IMG/VR virus record: IMGVR_UViG_3300012000_000001 | Span: 49,553-113,552 of that record | Strand: one strand, 5' to 3' | DNA length: 64,000 bases | DNA from: a virus | Shown: piece by piece, positions 17,669 to 26,303 of the stretch | How the letters are laid out: each line of letters begins with the position of its first letter | Position numbering within the stretch: the stretch's first letter is position 1 | Program-made: the position numbers and the translations under genes | The notes under the pieces: model-generated | The model's database searches: none | What the model saw: only the letters and a program-made list of their open reading frames with translations | What the model was told of the DNA's origin: nothing

Positions 17669-20600
17669 ACTATGAATACAGATAATACAAATAACGACAT
17701 CAGACTTGTAGGTTTAGCCAGTACAGATACTGGTTCAGACACCAGCACAACCACTAATAATACTTCTAGTCATATAAGCGACATCTCTTTATCAATTAAA
17801 GGACTTATTAAGAGACTAGAATACAAATATGAAGTAGAGGGGCTTGGAGGCAATTGGCCTGTAGCCATAGTTCCCAACTCGGGCTCTTTTATTGCTCAAT
17901 CAAAAACTGCCAATATTTATCTTAAAGCTATTTTTTGTCCAAATATGACTTTATGTCCATCGGGCAGTGCGGATGTATTACCGTATAATCGTAATTATAG
18001 TTACGGCGTTGAAGATAAATTGCTTTTCACAACTCTTAGATTAAAAGTATCTGAAATAGATTCTAATAGTGATTTTATTTACAGCGCCGCTACAGGACTG
18101 TCTTGTATTAATTGTTTACCCGAAGTAGGACCTAAAATAACTTTACCAAATAGTATTGTACTAGATTCTGAAACAAAGAATAGTATCACTATTAGTGGAA
18201 TGGCTAGCGGTATGTTTCCAGAAACAAGATATTCATATAGGTTCAAGGTATTAGATGCAACATGGCCAGTTGAACTATATCCCCTAAGTGGAACCGTTAA
18301 GGGGTCAGATGATACTTTTGCCGTTCCAACACAATTAGTTTTTTGTGAATCTGCTGGAAATTATGATACAGAAATGTGTGGTGTTGACAAAGACAAAAGA
18401 GCCACAATAAGCCTAGAGTTAACACCTGTGGCAGAAGGTACTGAAACAGTATCTATACTAAGCATTAATGAGGATACAGTAATTAGCAATGATATGTTTG
18501 CAGAATGTAATGATTGCGTTCCTGTGCCCAAATTAGAACTAAACGTTACACCTTCTTTAACCATCACTAAAGCTAATCGCATATCTATTGTTGGTAATAT
18601 TATTAATCTTAATCCCGGTCGTACATATCATTATAGCTTAGACAATATTGATTCAAATTGGCCGCTATATGTAGGTAATAGATCCGGAGTAATTACTACA
18701 GACTCTACCGATTATACCCTAAATTTTGTCGGAGAATTTTGTCAAGCAGTTTCATTATGCCCGTCAGGATCTTCTGCCGTAATACCGTACTCGACCGTAG
18801 TCAGTCATACAAATGCATATACATCATCATCATTTAAACTAAAACTAGTTGACCCGGCTGTGACAGGCACTTATTATAGCAATAACATTAGGGTGTACTG
18901 TAGTGATTGTTCACAGAATTTTATGCCGGTTGTGGTGTCGTCTCAGGTATCAGATAACCCCTCTTGTTAAATAAGGTATATAAATGTCAAATGTCAAAAC
19001 TATCGGAATTAAAGTAAGTGGATTAAGTCCATTAGACACATATAATTATACATTTACAAACAAAGGTGGGAATTGGCCCGTTAAGGTATATCCCCTATCT
19101 GGTACTTTCCAACCTAATTCACTAAATAATGTTTACGAAATTAAGTCATATGTAGAGTTTTGTGCAACCACTGGTTTGTGTCCATCTGGTTCGCCTAATG
19201 TGCTATATAATGCCCCATATATAGATAGCAATGCAGGCGCCTCCGTAGATAGAACTAGCCTCTATTCTATACTCGGATTGTCTGTAAATTCTGTTGCTAC
19301 AGACGCAAATGTTTTAGACACTCAAACCCTTATAGAGTGCGGAAATTGCTTACCAAATATAACCCTTACTGCTGAAGAAAACATAGCGTTAGATGAAAAT
19401 ACTTTAAATAGTCAACAGATTGTCACATCTGTTAATGGACTAGTCCCAAATCAATTATATACATATGTATTTAGTGCTATTGATAGTAATTGGCCCGTTA
19501 AGGTTACTCCAGTATCAGGACAAATTCGTTCCTCATCGGATTCGGCCAATATCAAAAGCTTAATCACGCTATGTGCAAATGAAAATGATTGTGTTAATGG
19601 TTTAGATTTTACTGGTACTCAAAATTGTGATGCTGGACAAAGCCCCTTCGCCGCTGTTAAATTAACAGTATCGCCAGCAAATAGTAATCTGCAATCACCA
19701 GTATCTACAGACCTTACTATCACATGTGATCATTGTATTCCCAAGCTGTTACTAACACTACCTTCTACTATCCAATTAGACAGAATAACTAAGAACAAGA
19801 CATCACTCAATCTTGTTGCTTCCAATCTAAAGGTCGGTAAACAATATATTTATCGTATTAATAGCGTAGATGCTAATTGGCCAGCCATTGTCACTCCTGT
19901 TAGCGGTAGATTAACTGCTAATTATGAAACAATGAACATTCCAATGAAGGTGACACTATGTCCTTCTACTGGACTATGTCCATCTAATAGCAGTGACGTT
20001 ATTGACTATTCAATCGACGACAAGTGTTTAGTAGACTATTCTAACGTAGAAAGATTTGTAAGATTTAATGCAGAGATAACCGGTGATGATTGTTCCGGTT
20101 CTTTAGATAAGGTCTATAGTAATGATTTAACAGTTTCTTGCCTAGATTGCCTACCTAGAGTAAAAGCATCAATACCAAACATGATGCTATTGTCATCAGA
20201 TTCGCTCAACGTTAATACTTTTAGTGCCGAATTAACGGATATGGTTCCTGGACAGAAATATGAATATTTATTTAAAACCAATGACAGTAATTGGCCTACT
20301 CTTATTTATCCCATTACAGGCATTATTAGTTCAGATAGCTCTACCACAACAATACCAGCCCGTGTAACATTTTGCAGATCAACGGGGCTTTGTGAGAACG
20401 CAGATAATCTATTAGACTATACTTACAGTAGTAGTAGTTTATATACAGAAGGTCTGGAAAGATATTCATCTGTTGTTTTAGAGGTCAAGCCTGTTGATTG
20501 TTCCTATATTAGTCCCACTACTAGCAACGCTATGCTTGTTAGATGTGATGATTGCTTACCAACACCATCTTTGGCACACTCGTCCAATGCATTTACTTTA

Positions 20601-21290
20601 TCTTCGCCCGGAGTAAATCGCTATCAATTGTCAACATCTGCTCAAAATTTAATTCCTGGTGAAACATACTCATACTCACTGAATTATGTTGACAGTAATT
20701 GGCCAACAATAGTATCCAAACAGTCTGGACAATTCGTTGCTGTTGGTTCATCTAAAAATATTGTTACTGAATTACAGTTTTGTTTCCCTAGTGGCTCTTG
20801 TGCTATTAATACCACTGACGTAATGCCATATCGAGTTAGTCCTATTACTAGCAATACTAATAAGTACACAACTATTAACTTATCTATTGTAGATAATACA
20901 AGTGCGACAGCACCAACTATAAGTGACGACTTCACACTAACTTGCGCCAATTGTTTGCCAAATGTCAATTACTCTGTACTATTCTCTGGAGGACCAACTA
21001 TGGTGCTTCCAACCAATTGCTGCTCAGGTAATCAGGTTGTTAGAGTTAATATTTCTGGAGCTATTCCTGGAGATGCACATACTTATGAATTAACCTCATC
21101 ATCTCCTAATGTTTCATTTATGCCCAATAGTGGTCAAGTTATATTCAAACAAGGTGGAGTTGGTACTATCGTAAGTATGATGAGTACCGCTTTGAGCACC
21201 GAAGAATCTGCAATAGCTCAATGTAAGCTAACAAACGTTAGTTCTAATATTGAAGCCGTAGATTTCTTGGTGATCAAATGTGGCGCCAAT
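16925..21290 (+). repeat. Array of ten N-W-P/Cys-pair repeats plus one degenerate copy, across three genes
   Basis: The conserved Trp codon falls near 16975, 17393, 17855, 18263, 18659, 19074, 19490, 19876, 20291 and 20700, giving steps of about 385-460 bp, most within 10 bp of 415. The consensus is (Y)xYxFxxxDxNWPxxxxPxSGxxxx, then about 25 residues, FCxxTGxCPxxxxxVxxY, about 50 residues, and CxxCLP. Stops at 17668 and 18970 and restarts at 17672 and 18984 fall between repeats. Confidence 0.8.
17672..18970 (+). CDS. N-W-P repeat fibre protein, repeats 3-5
   Basis: The product has 432 residues and starts 3 bases after the previous stop. A short Asn/Thr-rich N-terminus (about 25 residues) leads directly into three repeats of about 135 residues with NWPVAIVPNSG, TWPVELYPLSG and NWPLYVGNRSG cores and FCxxxxLCPSGS and CxxCxP pairs (CINCLP, CNDCVP, CSDCSQ). 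Copy 4 has a variant FC...NYDTEMC pair. No enzymatic motif is visible. It is likely a virion surface protein like its two neighbours. Confidence is high that this is a real gene and low on function. Confidence 0.6.
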   Translation: MNTDNTNNDIRLVGLASTDTGSDTSTTTNNTSSHISDISLSIKGLIKRLEYKYEVEGLGGNWPVAIVPNSGSFIAQSKTANIYLKAIFCPNMTLCPSGSADVLPYNRNYSYGVEDKLLFTTLRLKVSEIDSNSDFIYSAATGLSCINCLPEVGPKITLPNSIVLDSETKNSITISGMASGMFPETRYSYRFKVLDATWPVELYPLSGTVKGSDDTFAVPTQLVFCESAGNYDTEMCGVDKDKRATISLELTPVAEGTETVSILSINEDTVISNDMFAECNDCVPVPKLELNVTPSLTITKANRISIVGNIINLNPGRTYHYSLDNIDSNWPLYVGNRSGVITTDSTDYTLNFVGEFCQAVSLCPSGSSAVIPYSTVVSHTNAYTSSSFKLKLVDPAVTGTYYSNNIRVYCSDCSQNFMPVVVSSQVSDNPSC

Positions 21291-21299
21291 GCCTGTTAA
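18984..21299 (+). CDS. N-W-P repeat fibre protein, repeats 6-11
   Basis: The ATG at 18984 sits behind an AAGG ribosome binding site. The 771-residue product is almost entirely repeats: five full copies (NWPVKVYPLSG, NWPVKVTPVSG, NWPAIVTPVSG, NWPTLIYPITG, NWPTIVSKQSG) and a degenerate sixth (about residues 665-771) that has lost the Trp and most Cys. Closing pairs read CGNCLP, CDHCIP, CLDCLP, CDDCLP and CANCLP. The copies differ at many positions and codons, so they are an old array. The repeat phase continues from the previous gene with almost no extra sequence at the boundary. Predicted role: stacked Ig-like modules of a fibre or tail-tip appendage. Confidence 0.6.
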   Translation: MSNVKTIGIKVSGLSPLDTYNYTFTNKGGNWPVKVYPLSGTFQPNSLNNVYEIKSYVEFCATTGLCPSGSPNVLYNAPYIDSNAGASVDRTSLYSILGLSVNSVATDANVLDTQTLIECGNCLPNITLTAEENIALDENTLNSQQIVTSVNGLVPNQLYTYVFSAIDSNWPVKVTPVSGQIRSSSDSANIKSLITLCANENDCVNGLDFTGTQNCDAGQSPFAAVKLTVSPANSNLQSPVSTDLTITCDHCIPKLLLTLPSTIQLDRITKNKTSLNLVASNLKVGKQYIYRINSVDANWPAIVTPVSGRLTANYETMNIPMKVTLCPSTGLCPSNSSDVIDYSIDDKCLVDYSNVERFVRFNAEITGDDCSGSLDKVYSNDLTVSCLDCLPRVKASIPNMMLLSSDSLNVNTFSAELTDMVPGQKYEYLFKTNDSNWPTLIYPITGIISSDSSTTTIPARVTFCRSTGLCENADNLLDYTYSSSSLYTEGLERYSSVVLEVKPVDCSYISPTTSNAMLVRCDDCLPTPSLAHSSNAFTLSSPGVNRYQLSTSAQNLIPGETYSYSLNYVDSNWPTIVSKQSGQFVAVGSSKNIVTELQFCFPSGSCAINTTDVMPYRVSPITSNTNKYTTINLSIVDNTSATAPTISDDFTLTCANCLPNVNYSVLFSGGPTMVLPTNCCSGNQVVRVNISGAIPGDAHTYELTSSSPNVSFMPNSGQVIFKQGGVGTIVSMMSTALSTEESAIAQCKLTNVSSNIEAVDFLVIKCGANAC

Positions 21300-21322
21300 T
21301 TTTATAAAAAGAGGATTTGATA

Positions 21323-24300
21323 ATGCTAGATATTATAGGATTAAATACAGCCAATTATAATAACTGTGTAGAGTGGAGATATATTCCTGGCGACGTTACA
21401 ACAGTAGGTTATAATGGTGGTCCTAGTGCATATAACACTTATGATCAGTGTGGGAATGTATGGGAATGGACAGAAGAACTAGACACAATTTCTATTGGAA
21501 TAGATAATTTTTATTATCGAAGAATTAGAGGCGGTTCGTTTAGAGACTCCGCTGAACAACTCAGATCATCTTATGTTCATTCTAGATATGTGCCCGGTCA
21601 ACCAGAACCAGATAATGGCTTAGTCATTAAAGACGATATAGGTTTTAGAATAGCTTCTAGCGGTAATCCACTATCTTTACCTAATTTTACTACAGTATCT
21701 GATGTGGGAAATGCATCTTTAGTTCTAACTGGAACATATGCTGGATCCTATGGTTCTGTTAACTATGAATATCGTATTGGTCAACTTCTAGTTACTAACG
21801 ATGATTATGTATCGTTTCTGAATAGTGTTGACCCGAATGGCTTGAGGCGTCAAAGAACATCCACCTTTAATGCGTCTGGCGAAGCAACAGTTAATAACCA
21901 AAATATATTATATCATTTTTTTATGTCCTCTAATGATAGAGGAGGTATATTATATAATAGTGCAGAAGCATCTGGCAGCAGGTATTCGTCAAAACCCAAT
22001 GCCGGTAGTAAACCAGTAAATTTTATTACTTGGTATATGGCCGCAAGTTATTGCAACTGGTTGCACAATAGGGTCTCGGACCCAACGTCAACCGTTACTA
22101 ATACTGGTGCCTATGATTTGTCTTTAGATGATCATTTAATTGTGCGTAATGCAAATAGCTATTATAGTCTTCCTTCTGATAATGAATGGGTAAAAGCAGC
22201 ATATTATAAGGGTGGTTCTCTTAATGCGGGATACTGGACATATGCAACAAGATCAAACACTGAGCCAGCTTGTATAGATATTGATGAGAATGGTATTGGT
22301 CCATGGCAGATGTCCAAAGACTATGTGGATATTTCATTGGACAATTTAACTGTAGGCCATGCCTATACTGTTTCGTTTTCTATTTCTAAAACCTCTCCAT
22401 ATAGTGTAACATTAGATAAGAACTCCTATTCTTTCGTAGCGTCATCAGTATCTGAAATAGTCACTATTTGTGTTACTAAGCATATCATAGTTGATTTTTG
22501 TATTATTACATCTTCATTAAATAACAATACTACCAATACTCTAGAATTTGTACAACCAACCGTTATCCAATGCGCTTCGCGTTCAGCTTGTAAGTTAACT
22601 CGCACGCCAACTCCTACCAAAACAGTTACACCTACACCTGGGGCTAGTAGCACGCCCACTCCAACAGTAACAGTTACGCCGTCTATTACTCCAACAAAAA
22701 CCGTCACTCCTACTGTTACACCCACTATTACTGCCACATCCACAAGAACTCCGACACCAACACGCACAGAAACACCAACTGTTACTCCTACGACTACAGT
22801 AACACCAACTATAACTCCAACAAATACTGTAACACCAACAGTAACTCCAACAGTAACAGCTACACCAACAGTTACGCCTACTATCACACCAACCACAACT
22901 GTTTCGCCAACTGTAACCCAAACTCCAGGTGCTTCTAGTTCTCCAACACCCACCGTAACAGCTACGCCAACCAAAACCCCAACAAATACTCCTACAAGAA
23001 CAGTAACGCCTACTGTTACTCCCACGAGAACAGTAACTCCTACGAACACTGTTACGCCAACTAACACAGTAACGCCTACTCGCACAGCCACAGTGACACC
23101 AAGTGTTACGGTCACTAAAACAGCCACCCCCACCGTCACGCCGTCAAGACCAAACGTTTTTACTAGCACTTGGAATACATCAAATACTGGCGTTAGTGAT
23201 ATTAATCAAATTAAACTTCCTTTAATTTTTAATGGTACTTATAACTTTAATGTAAATTGGGGTGATGGTACTTCTGATACAATAACCGCTTGGGATCAGT
23301 CGGCAACAACACATACTTATTCTCTAGCCAATATTGCTGGTCCATTCGTTTCTAGTAGAACTGCCGGTATAGCTTATGGTAATGGTATATTTGTTAGCGT
23401 GCCTACAAGCACTGATACTATAGCAACAAGCGTTAATGGAACATCATGGACCCTCACGGCTCCTGTTGGACTCTCAGCTTTCTCTAGCGTGGTATATGGT
23501 AATGGTAGATTTGTTGCTGTTTCAGACAATGTTACCAGTGTTGCAGTTACTAGTACAGACGGCATTGCATGGACTAAAGTATATTTAGCCAACTTAAAAT
23601 CTTGGAGAGGTTCAGCTTATGGTAATGGTAGGTTCGTAATTGTGTCAGATAATATTGCAGTTAATGTTAGTACAGACGGTGTATCTTGGACTGCTGCTGT
23701 TTTACCATCAAATATTAACCCTCGCAGGATTACATATGCTAATGGTCTCTTTATTGTCGTTGGAGGTACTACTACTACGTACTTTACTTCTCCCGACGGT
23801 CAGGTGTGGACTGCAAGAGCCCTGCCAGCATCTAATCAATATGTAGGAATATCTTATGGCAACGGCCTGTTTGTCGCCTTGCCGGGTACGAATAGATATA
23901 GCAGTTCTCTAGTCAGTACTAACATTGTCTATATCAGTCCGGATGGCATTAACTGGACTGCTAGATCTTTACCAGTGGGTTCTATATATTCCAATGTTTT
24001 TTATGCCGATGAGTTATTTATTATAACTCCCTATAACACTAGTACGGCTTTGGTGAGTAGTGATGGTATTAATTGGAATCCTTTTAAATTACCTGCAATT
24101 ACTCTCTGGTCAGAAGTAGCATATGGTAATAATACTTGGGTTATAACCTCACCATCTTTAACTTCCATAGCTTTAGGATCTACTGCCACGATTAATCCTA
24201 TAAAAACTATAAGAATCTCTGGAACTATACAGGGGTGGGAATTTAATAATAGTGGAGACCGACTAAAGATTACTAATATTAGTAATTGGGGTCCACTAAA

Positions 24301-25858
24301 TATGAATGTTGCTAATAGCGCTAGAAATTTTGCTGGTTGTGCCTATCTGGACATATCCTCTGTTGGAACTCCCGTTATGCCAACAAATTGTAGCGGTATG
24401 TTTGAGGGTTGTGCTAGTCTTGTTGGTATTGGTATCAATGGTTTCAATATGTCTAGCGTAACAAATACATCGTACATGCTCGCTTCTTGCCCCAACTTTA
24501 ATGCTCCAATTAATAATTGGAATACTAGTTTAGTGACTAATATGTCTGGCATGTTCTTTGGGGCTACCAGGTTTAATCAGCCGATAGGTTTGTGGAACAC
24601 TGGTTCGGTAACCAACATGAGCAGTATGTTTAACGGAGCCGCAGCTTTTAATCAGTCTCTAAATACTTGGAATACTAGTTCTGTAACTAATATGGCCAGC
24701 ATGTTTTCTGGAGCCTCTGTTTATAATCAAAGTATGAGTAATTGGAATACTGGTGCTGTAACTAATATGAATTCAATGTTCTTTGAAGCATTGGCTTTCA
24801 ATCAAGATATTAGTATGTGGAATATTGGTTTAGTTACTAGTATGTCAGACATGTTAAGATTTACATCTTATAGTCAGGCTAACTACCACGCACTTTTAAT
24901 TGCTTGGGGAGACCCGACCCGAACAGTTCAAAACAATGTAACCTTTGCAATAGATCAAGAATTTTTATCTACGAATGCCACAGCCGTTACTAGAAGACTA
25001 TACTTAATTAATACTAAAAACTGGAATATTATTGATTATGGTAATGAAACTAGTATGGTTTTCGTTTGGAGGTATCAGTCTATTTGGTTCCCCATCAATA
25101 GATATTCGGCGAATGAGATATTTGAAATCTTCCAAGTCGCATCAGACGCTGTTGTAGAAGTTAACTGGGGTAATGGTCAAAATTTTGTTTATACCGGATC
25201 AAGCAGACTTAGTGGTGTTCAGTCTCCTACTGGTTTAGTGAATAATACAGACTATACTATAAGAGTGACTAGAAGAAGCGGAAGTAGCGATATTCGTTTT
25301 AGGGTTGGTTCATACTATTACTATGGATTTTCTGTGCCTAGCGCATACACCCCATTCCAAAGCGGTTTACAAAGAGTGGTTAGGTTTGGAACTAATATTA
25401 TCTTAGGTTCTGGCGGGGCTCACTTTTACTTTTGTAGGAATTTAACAAGATTGTCAGCAACAGATGGTCCAAAAATGCCATTAGATAATAATTTAAACAA
25501 TTGTTTTCTAAATTGCTTTGTTTTTACTGGAGATGGACTATCCTACTGGAATACCAGTAATATTACCACTATGGAATCTTTATTTAGCAGCAATGATGGT
25601 TTGACATTTGACTTAAGAAATTTGAATTTTAGTAAAGCAACAAATATGACTAATATGTTAAGTGGAGCTTATAGGTTTAATACAAATAAAACAGCATTAT
25701 ATAGTAATTTATTAATTTACTTAAACGACAATACGACTACTACTGCTGTGCCTTTAGGAGCAGCTGGATTAACCTATTTTAATCAGGCCAGCGTTATTTC
25801 TGCTAGAAACGGATTATTAGCTAGGGGATGGACCATAACCGATTCAGGAGCAGTTTAG
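21323..25858 (+). CDS. Mosaic adhesin: permuted FGE domain, Thr-Pro stalk, beta-propeller, BspA/DUF285 repeats
   Basis: The ATG at 21323 is preceded by an AGAGG ribosome binding site; an upstream TTG is less likely. Domains in order over 1,511 residues: a permuted FGE/SUMF-type domain (1-315; C-half with [21 protein letters not shown] and IGFRIAS, then N-half with [16 protein letters not shown] and [13 protein letters not shown]); a linker (315-425); a Thr-Pro low-complexity stalk (about 425-610); a strand region with VNWGDGTSD and THTY; seven propeller-like repeats (about 670-955); the continuation [14 protein letters not shown]; BspA-like DUF285 repeats (about 1025-1180, [13 protein letters not shown]); and a C-terminal part with a second WGNG element and more WNTSN repeats. 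This is a virion-surface receptor-binding or glycan-binding protein by family knowledge of its modules. No signal peptide is present, which fits assembly into virions. Confidence 0.75.
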   Translation: MLDIIGLNTANYNNCVEWRYIPGDVTTVGYNGGPSAYNTYDQCGNVWEWTEELDTISIGIDNFYYRRIRGGSFRDSAEQLRSSYVHSRYVPGQPEPDNGLVIKDDIGFRIASSGNPLSLPNFTTVSDVGNASLVLTGTYAGSYGSVNYEYRIGQLLVTNDDYVSFLNSVDPNGLRRQRTSTFNASGEATVNNQNILYHFFMSSNDRGGILYNSAEASGSRYSSKPNAGSKPVNFITWYMAASYCNWLHNRVSDPTSTVTNTGAYDLSLDDHLIVRNANSYYSLPSDNEWVKAAYYKGGSLNAGYWTYATRSNTEPACIDIDENGIGPWQMSKDYVDISLDNLTVGHAYTVSFSISKTSPYSVTLDKNSYSFVASSVSEIVTICVTKHIIVDFCIITSSLNNNTTNTLEFVQPTVIQCASRSACKLTRTPTPTKTVTPTPGASSTPTPTVTVTPSITPTKTVTPTVTPTITATSTRTPTPTRTETPTVTPTTTVTPTITPTNTVTPTVTPTVTATPTVTPTITPTTTVSPTVTQTPGASSSPTPTVTATPTKTPTNTPTRTVTPTVTPTRTVTPTNTVTPTNTVTPTRTATVTPSVTVTKTATPTVTPSRPNVFTSTWNTSNTGVSDINQIKLPLIFNGTYNFNVNWGDGTSDTITAWDQSATTHTYSLANIAGPFVSSRTAGIAYGNGIFVSVPTSTDTIATSVNGTSWTLTAPVGLSAFSSVVYGNGRFVAVSDNVTSVAVTSTDGIAWTKVYLANLKSWRGSAYGNGRFVIVSDNIAVNVSTDGVSWTAAVLPSNINPRRITYANGLFIVVGGTTTTYFTSPDGQVWTARALPASNQYVGISYGNGLFVALPGTNRYSSSLVSTNIVYISPDGINWTARSLPVGSIYSNVFYADELFIITPYNTSTALVSSDGINWNPFKLPAITLWSEVAYGNNTWVITSPSLTSIALGSTATINPIKTIRISGTIQGWEFNNSGDRLKITNISNWGPLNMNVANSARNFAGCAYLDISSVGTPVMPTNCSGMFEGCASLVGIGINGFNMSSVTNTSYMLASCPNFNAPINNWNTSLVTNMSGMFFGATRFNQPIGLWNTGSVTNMSSMFNGAAAFNQSLNTWNTSSVTNMASMFSGASVYNQSMSNWNTGAVTNMNSMFFEALAFNQDISMWNIGLVTSMSDMLRFTSYSQANYHALLIAWGDPTRTVQNNVTFAIDQEFLSTNATAVTRRLYLINTKNWNIIDYGNETSMVFVWRYQSIWFPINRYSANEIFEIFQVASDAVVEVNWGNGQNFVYTGSSRLSGVQSPTGLVNNTDYTIRVTRRSGSSDIRFRVGSYYYYGFSVPSAYTPFQSGLQRVVRFGTNIILGSGGAHFYFCRNLTRLSATDGPKMPLDNNLNNCFLNCFVFTGDGLSYWNTSNITTMESLFSSNDGLTFDLRNLNFSKATNMTNMLSGAYRFNTNKTALYSNLLIYLNDNTTTTAVPLGAAGLTYFNQASVISARNGLLARGWTITDSGAV
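22599..23150 (+). repeat. Thr-Pro-rich low-complexity stalk
   Basis: This encodes about 180 residues of TPTxTxTPTVTP-type repeats, broken twice by a PGASS(T/S)PTPTV element. The reverse strand shows a long Val-Gly frame that is only the mirror of this bias. Codons for Thr and Pro vary freely, so the protein pattern and not the DNA is conserved. Such sequences act as extended, often O-glycosylated linkers. Confidence 0.8.
23340..24180 (+). repeat. Seven YGNGxFV...DGxxWT repeats, probable seven-bladed beta-propeller
   Basis: Seven copies of about 40 residues are seen: (I/V/S)xYGNGxFVxVS followed by S(T/P)DGxxWT. The cores are [60 protein letters not shown] and [10 protein letters not shown]. 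The seventh lacks the closing DGxxWT. Seven WD-like repeats fit one closed propeller. The block lies between THTY and IRISG, which are normally close together in BspA-type domains. Confidence 0.7.
24380..24875 (+). repeat. BspA-like DUF285 leucine-rich-type repeats
   Basis: Tandem units of about 25-30 residues carry the core WNTSxVTNMxxMFxxAxxFNQ (for example [39 protein letters not shown]). This is the DUF285 signature of BspA-like surface proteins, which are solenoid adhesins in bacteria and some phages. Confidence 0.85.
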
Positions 25859-25859
25859 T

Positions 25860-26300
25860 ATGAAAATTATTAACAATACTTATAAAATATTATATATTTA
25901 TTTATTTAACAAACGAAGCGTAGGCCTGTTGTTTTTTTCACAACAAATAGAATCTGAGGATGATATTAAGGTGTTTACAACAGAAAATGAATGGATCAAT
26001 TATGTCAATGATCAAATTGGTAATGATACTTGGTTTAATGAAGAAATTAAAGCACAAATAAAACTATCAGAAAATATGCCATGCATTGATATTGGTTATT
26101 TAACTCAATATAATTTTAGACTATCTGTTAACGATCAAACAGAGCAGCATCTCGAATATTTGTCAGGATTAGATAATAGCACTATAGAGCTTGCAAGTAT
26201 GTATGGAGATAAATATTATTTAAATAAAAATGAGTTTATGAAATTGTTTGAGCAATATAAATTGGATAAACCATTATATCTTAATCTAGTAAAGAGTTAA
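25860..26300 (+). CDS. Small unknown protein between two adhesin genes
   Basis: The product has 146 residues; its ATG begins one base after the preceding TAG. I do not recognise the family. The first 30 residues are hydrophobic and aromatic (ILYIYLFNKRSVGLLFF) with a charged break; I do not see a clean signal peptide. The rest is acidic, Asn/Tyr-rich and probably alpha/beta. Its position between two adhesins with the same permuted domain suggests a chaperone or small fibre-attached subunit, as is common beside phage fibre genes, but this is context only. Confidence 0.5.
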   Translation: MKIINNTYKILYIYLFNKRSVGLLFFSQQIESEDDIKVFTTENEWINYVNDQIGNDTWFNEEIKAQIKLSENMPCIDIGYLTQYNFRLSVNDQTEQHLEYLSGLDNSTIELASMYGDKYYLNKNEFMKLFEQYKLDKPLYLNLVKS

Positions 26301-26303
26301 ATT

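Noticed and set aside
21323-22260. Diversity-generating retroelement target
   Set aside because: FGE-type C-type-lectin domains are common DGR targets, but I find no reverse transcriptase, template repeat or adenine-biased variable repeat in the window.
22599-23150. CRISPR-like short repeats
   Set aside because: The periodicity is in the protein (Thr-Pro), units are irregular and codons vary; there are no spacers.
22426-23169. Long Val-Gly-rich frame on the minus strand
   Set aside because: It is the mirror of the Thr-Pro stalk; ACX/CCX codons read as Val/Gly on the other strand. There is no start context or homologous motif.
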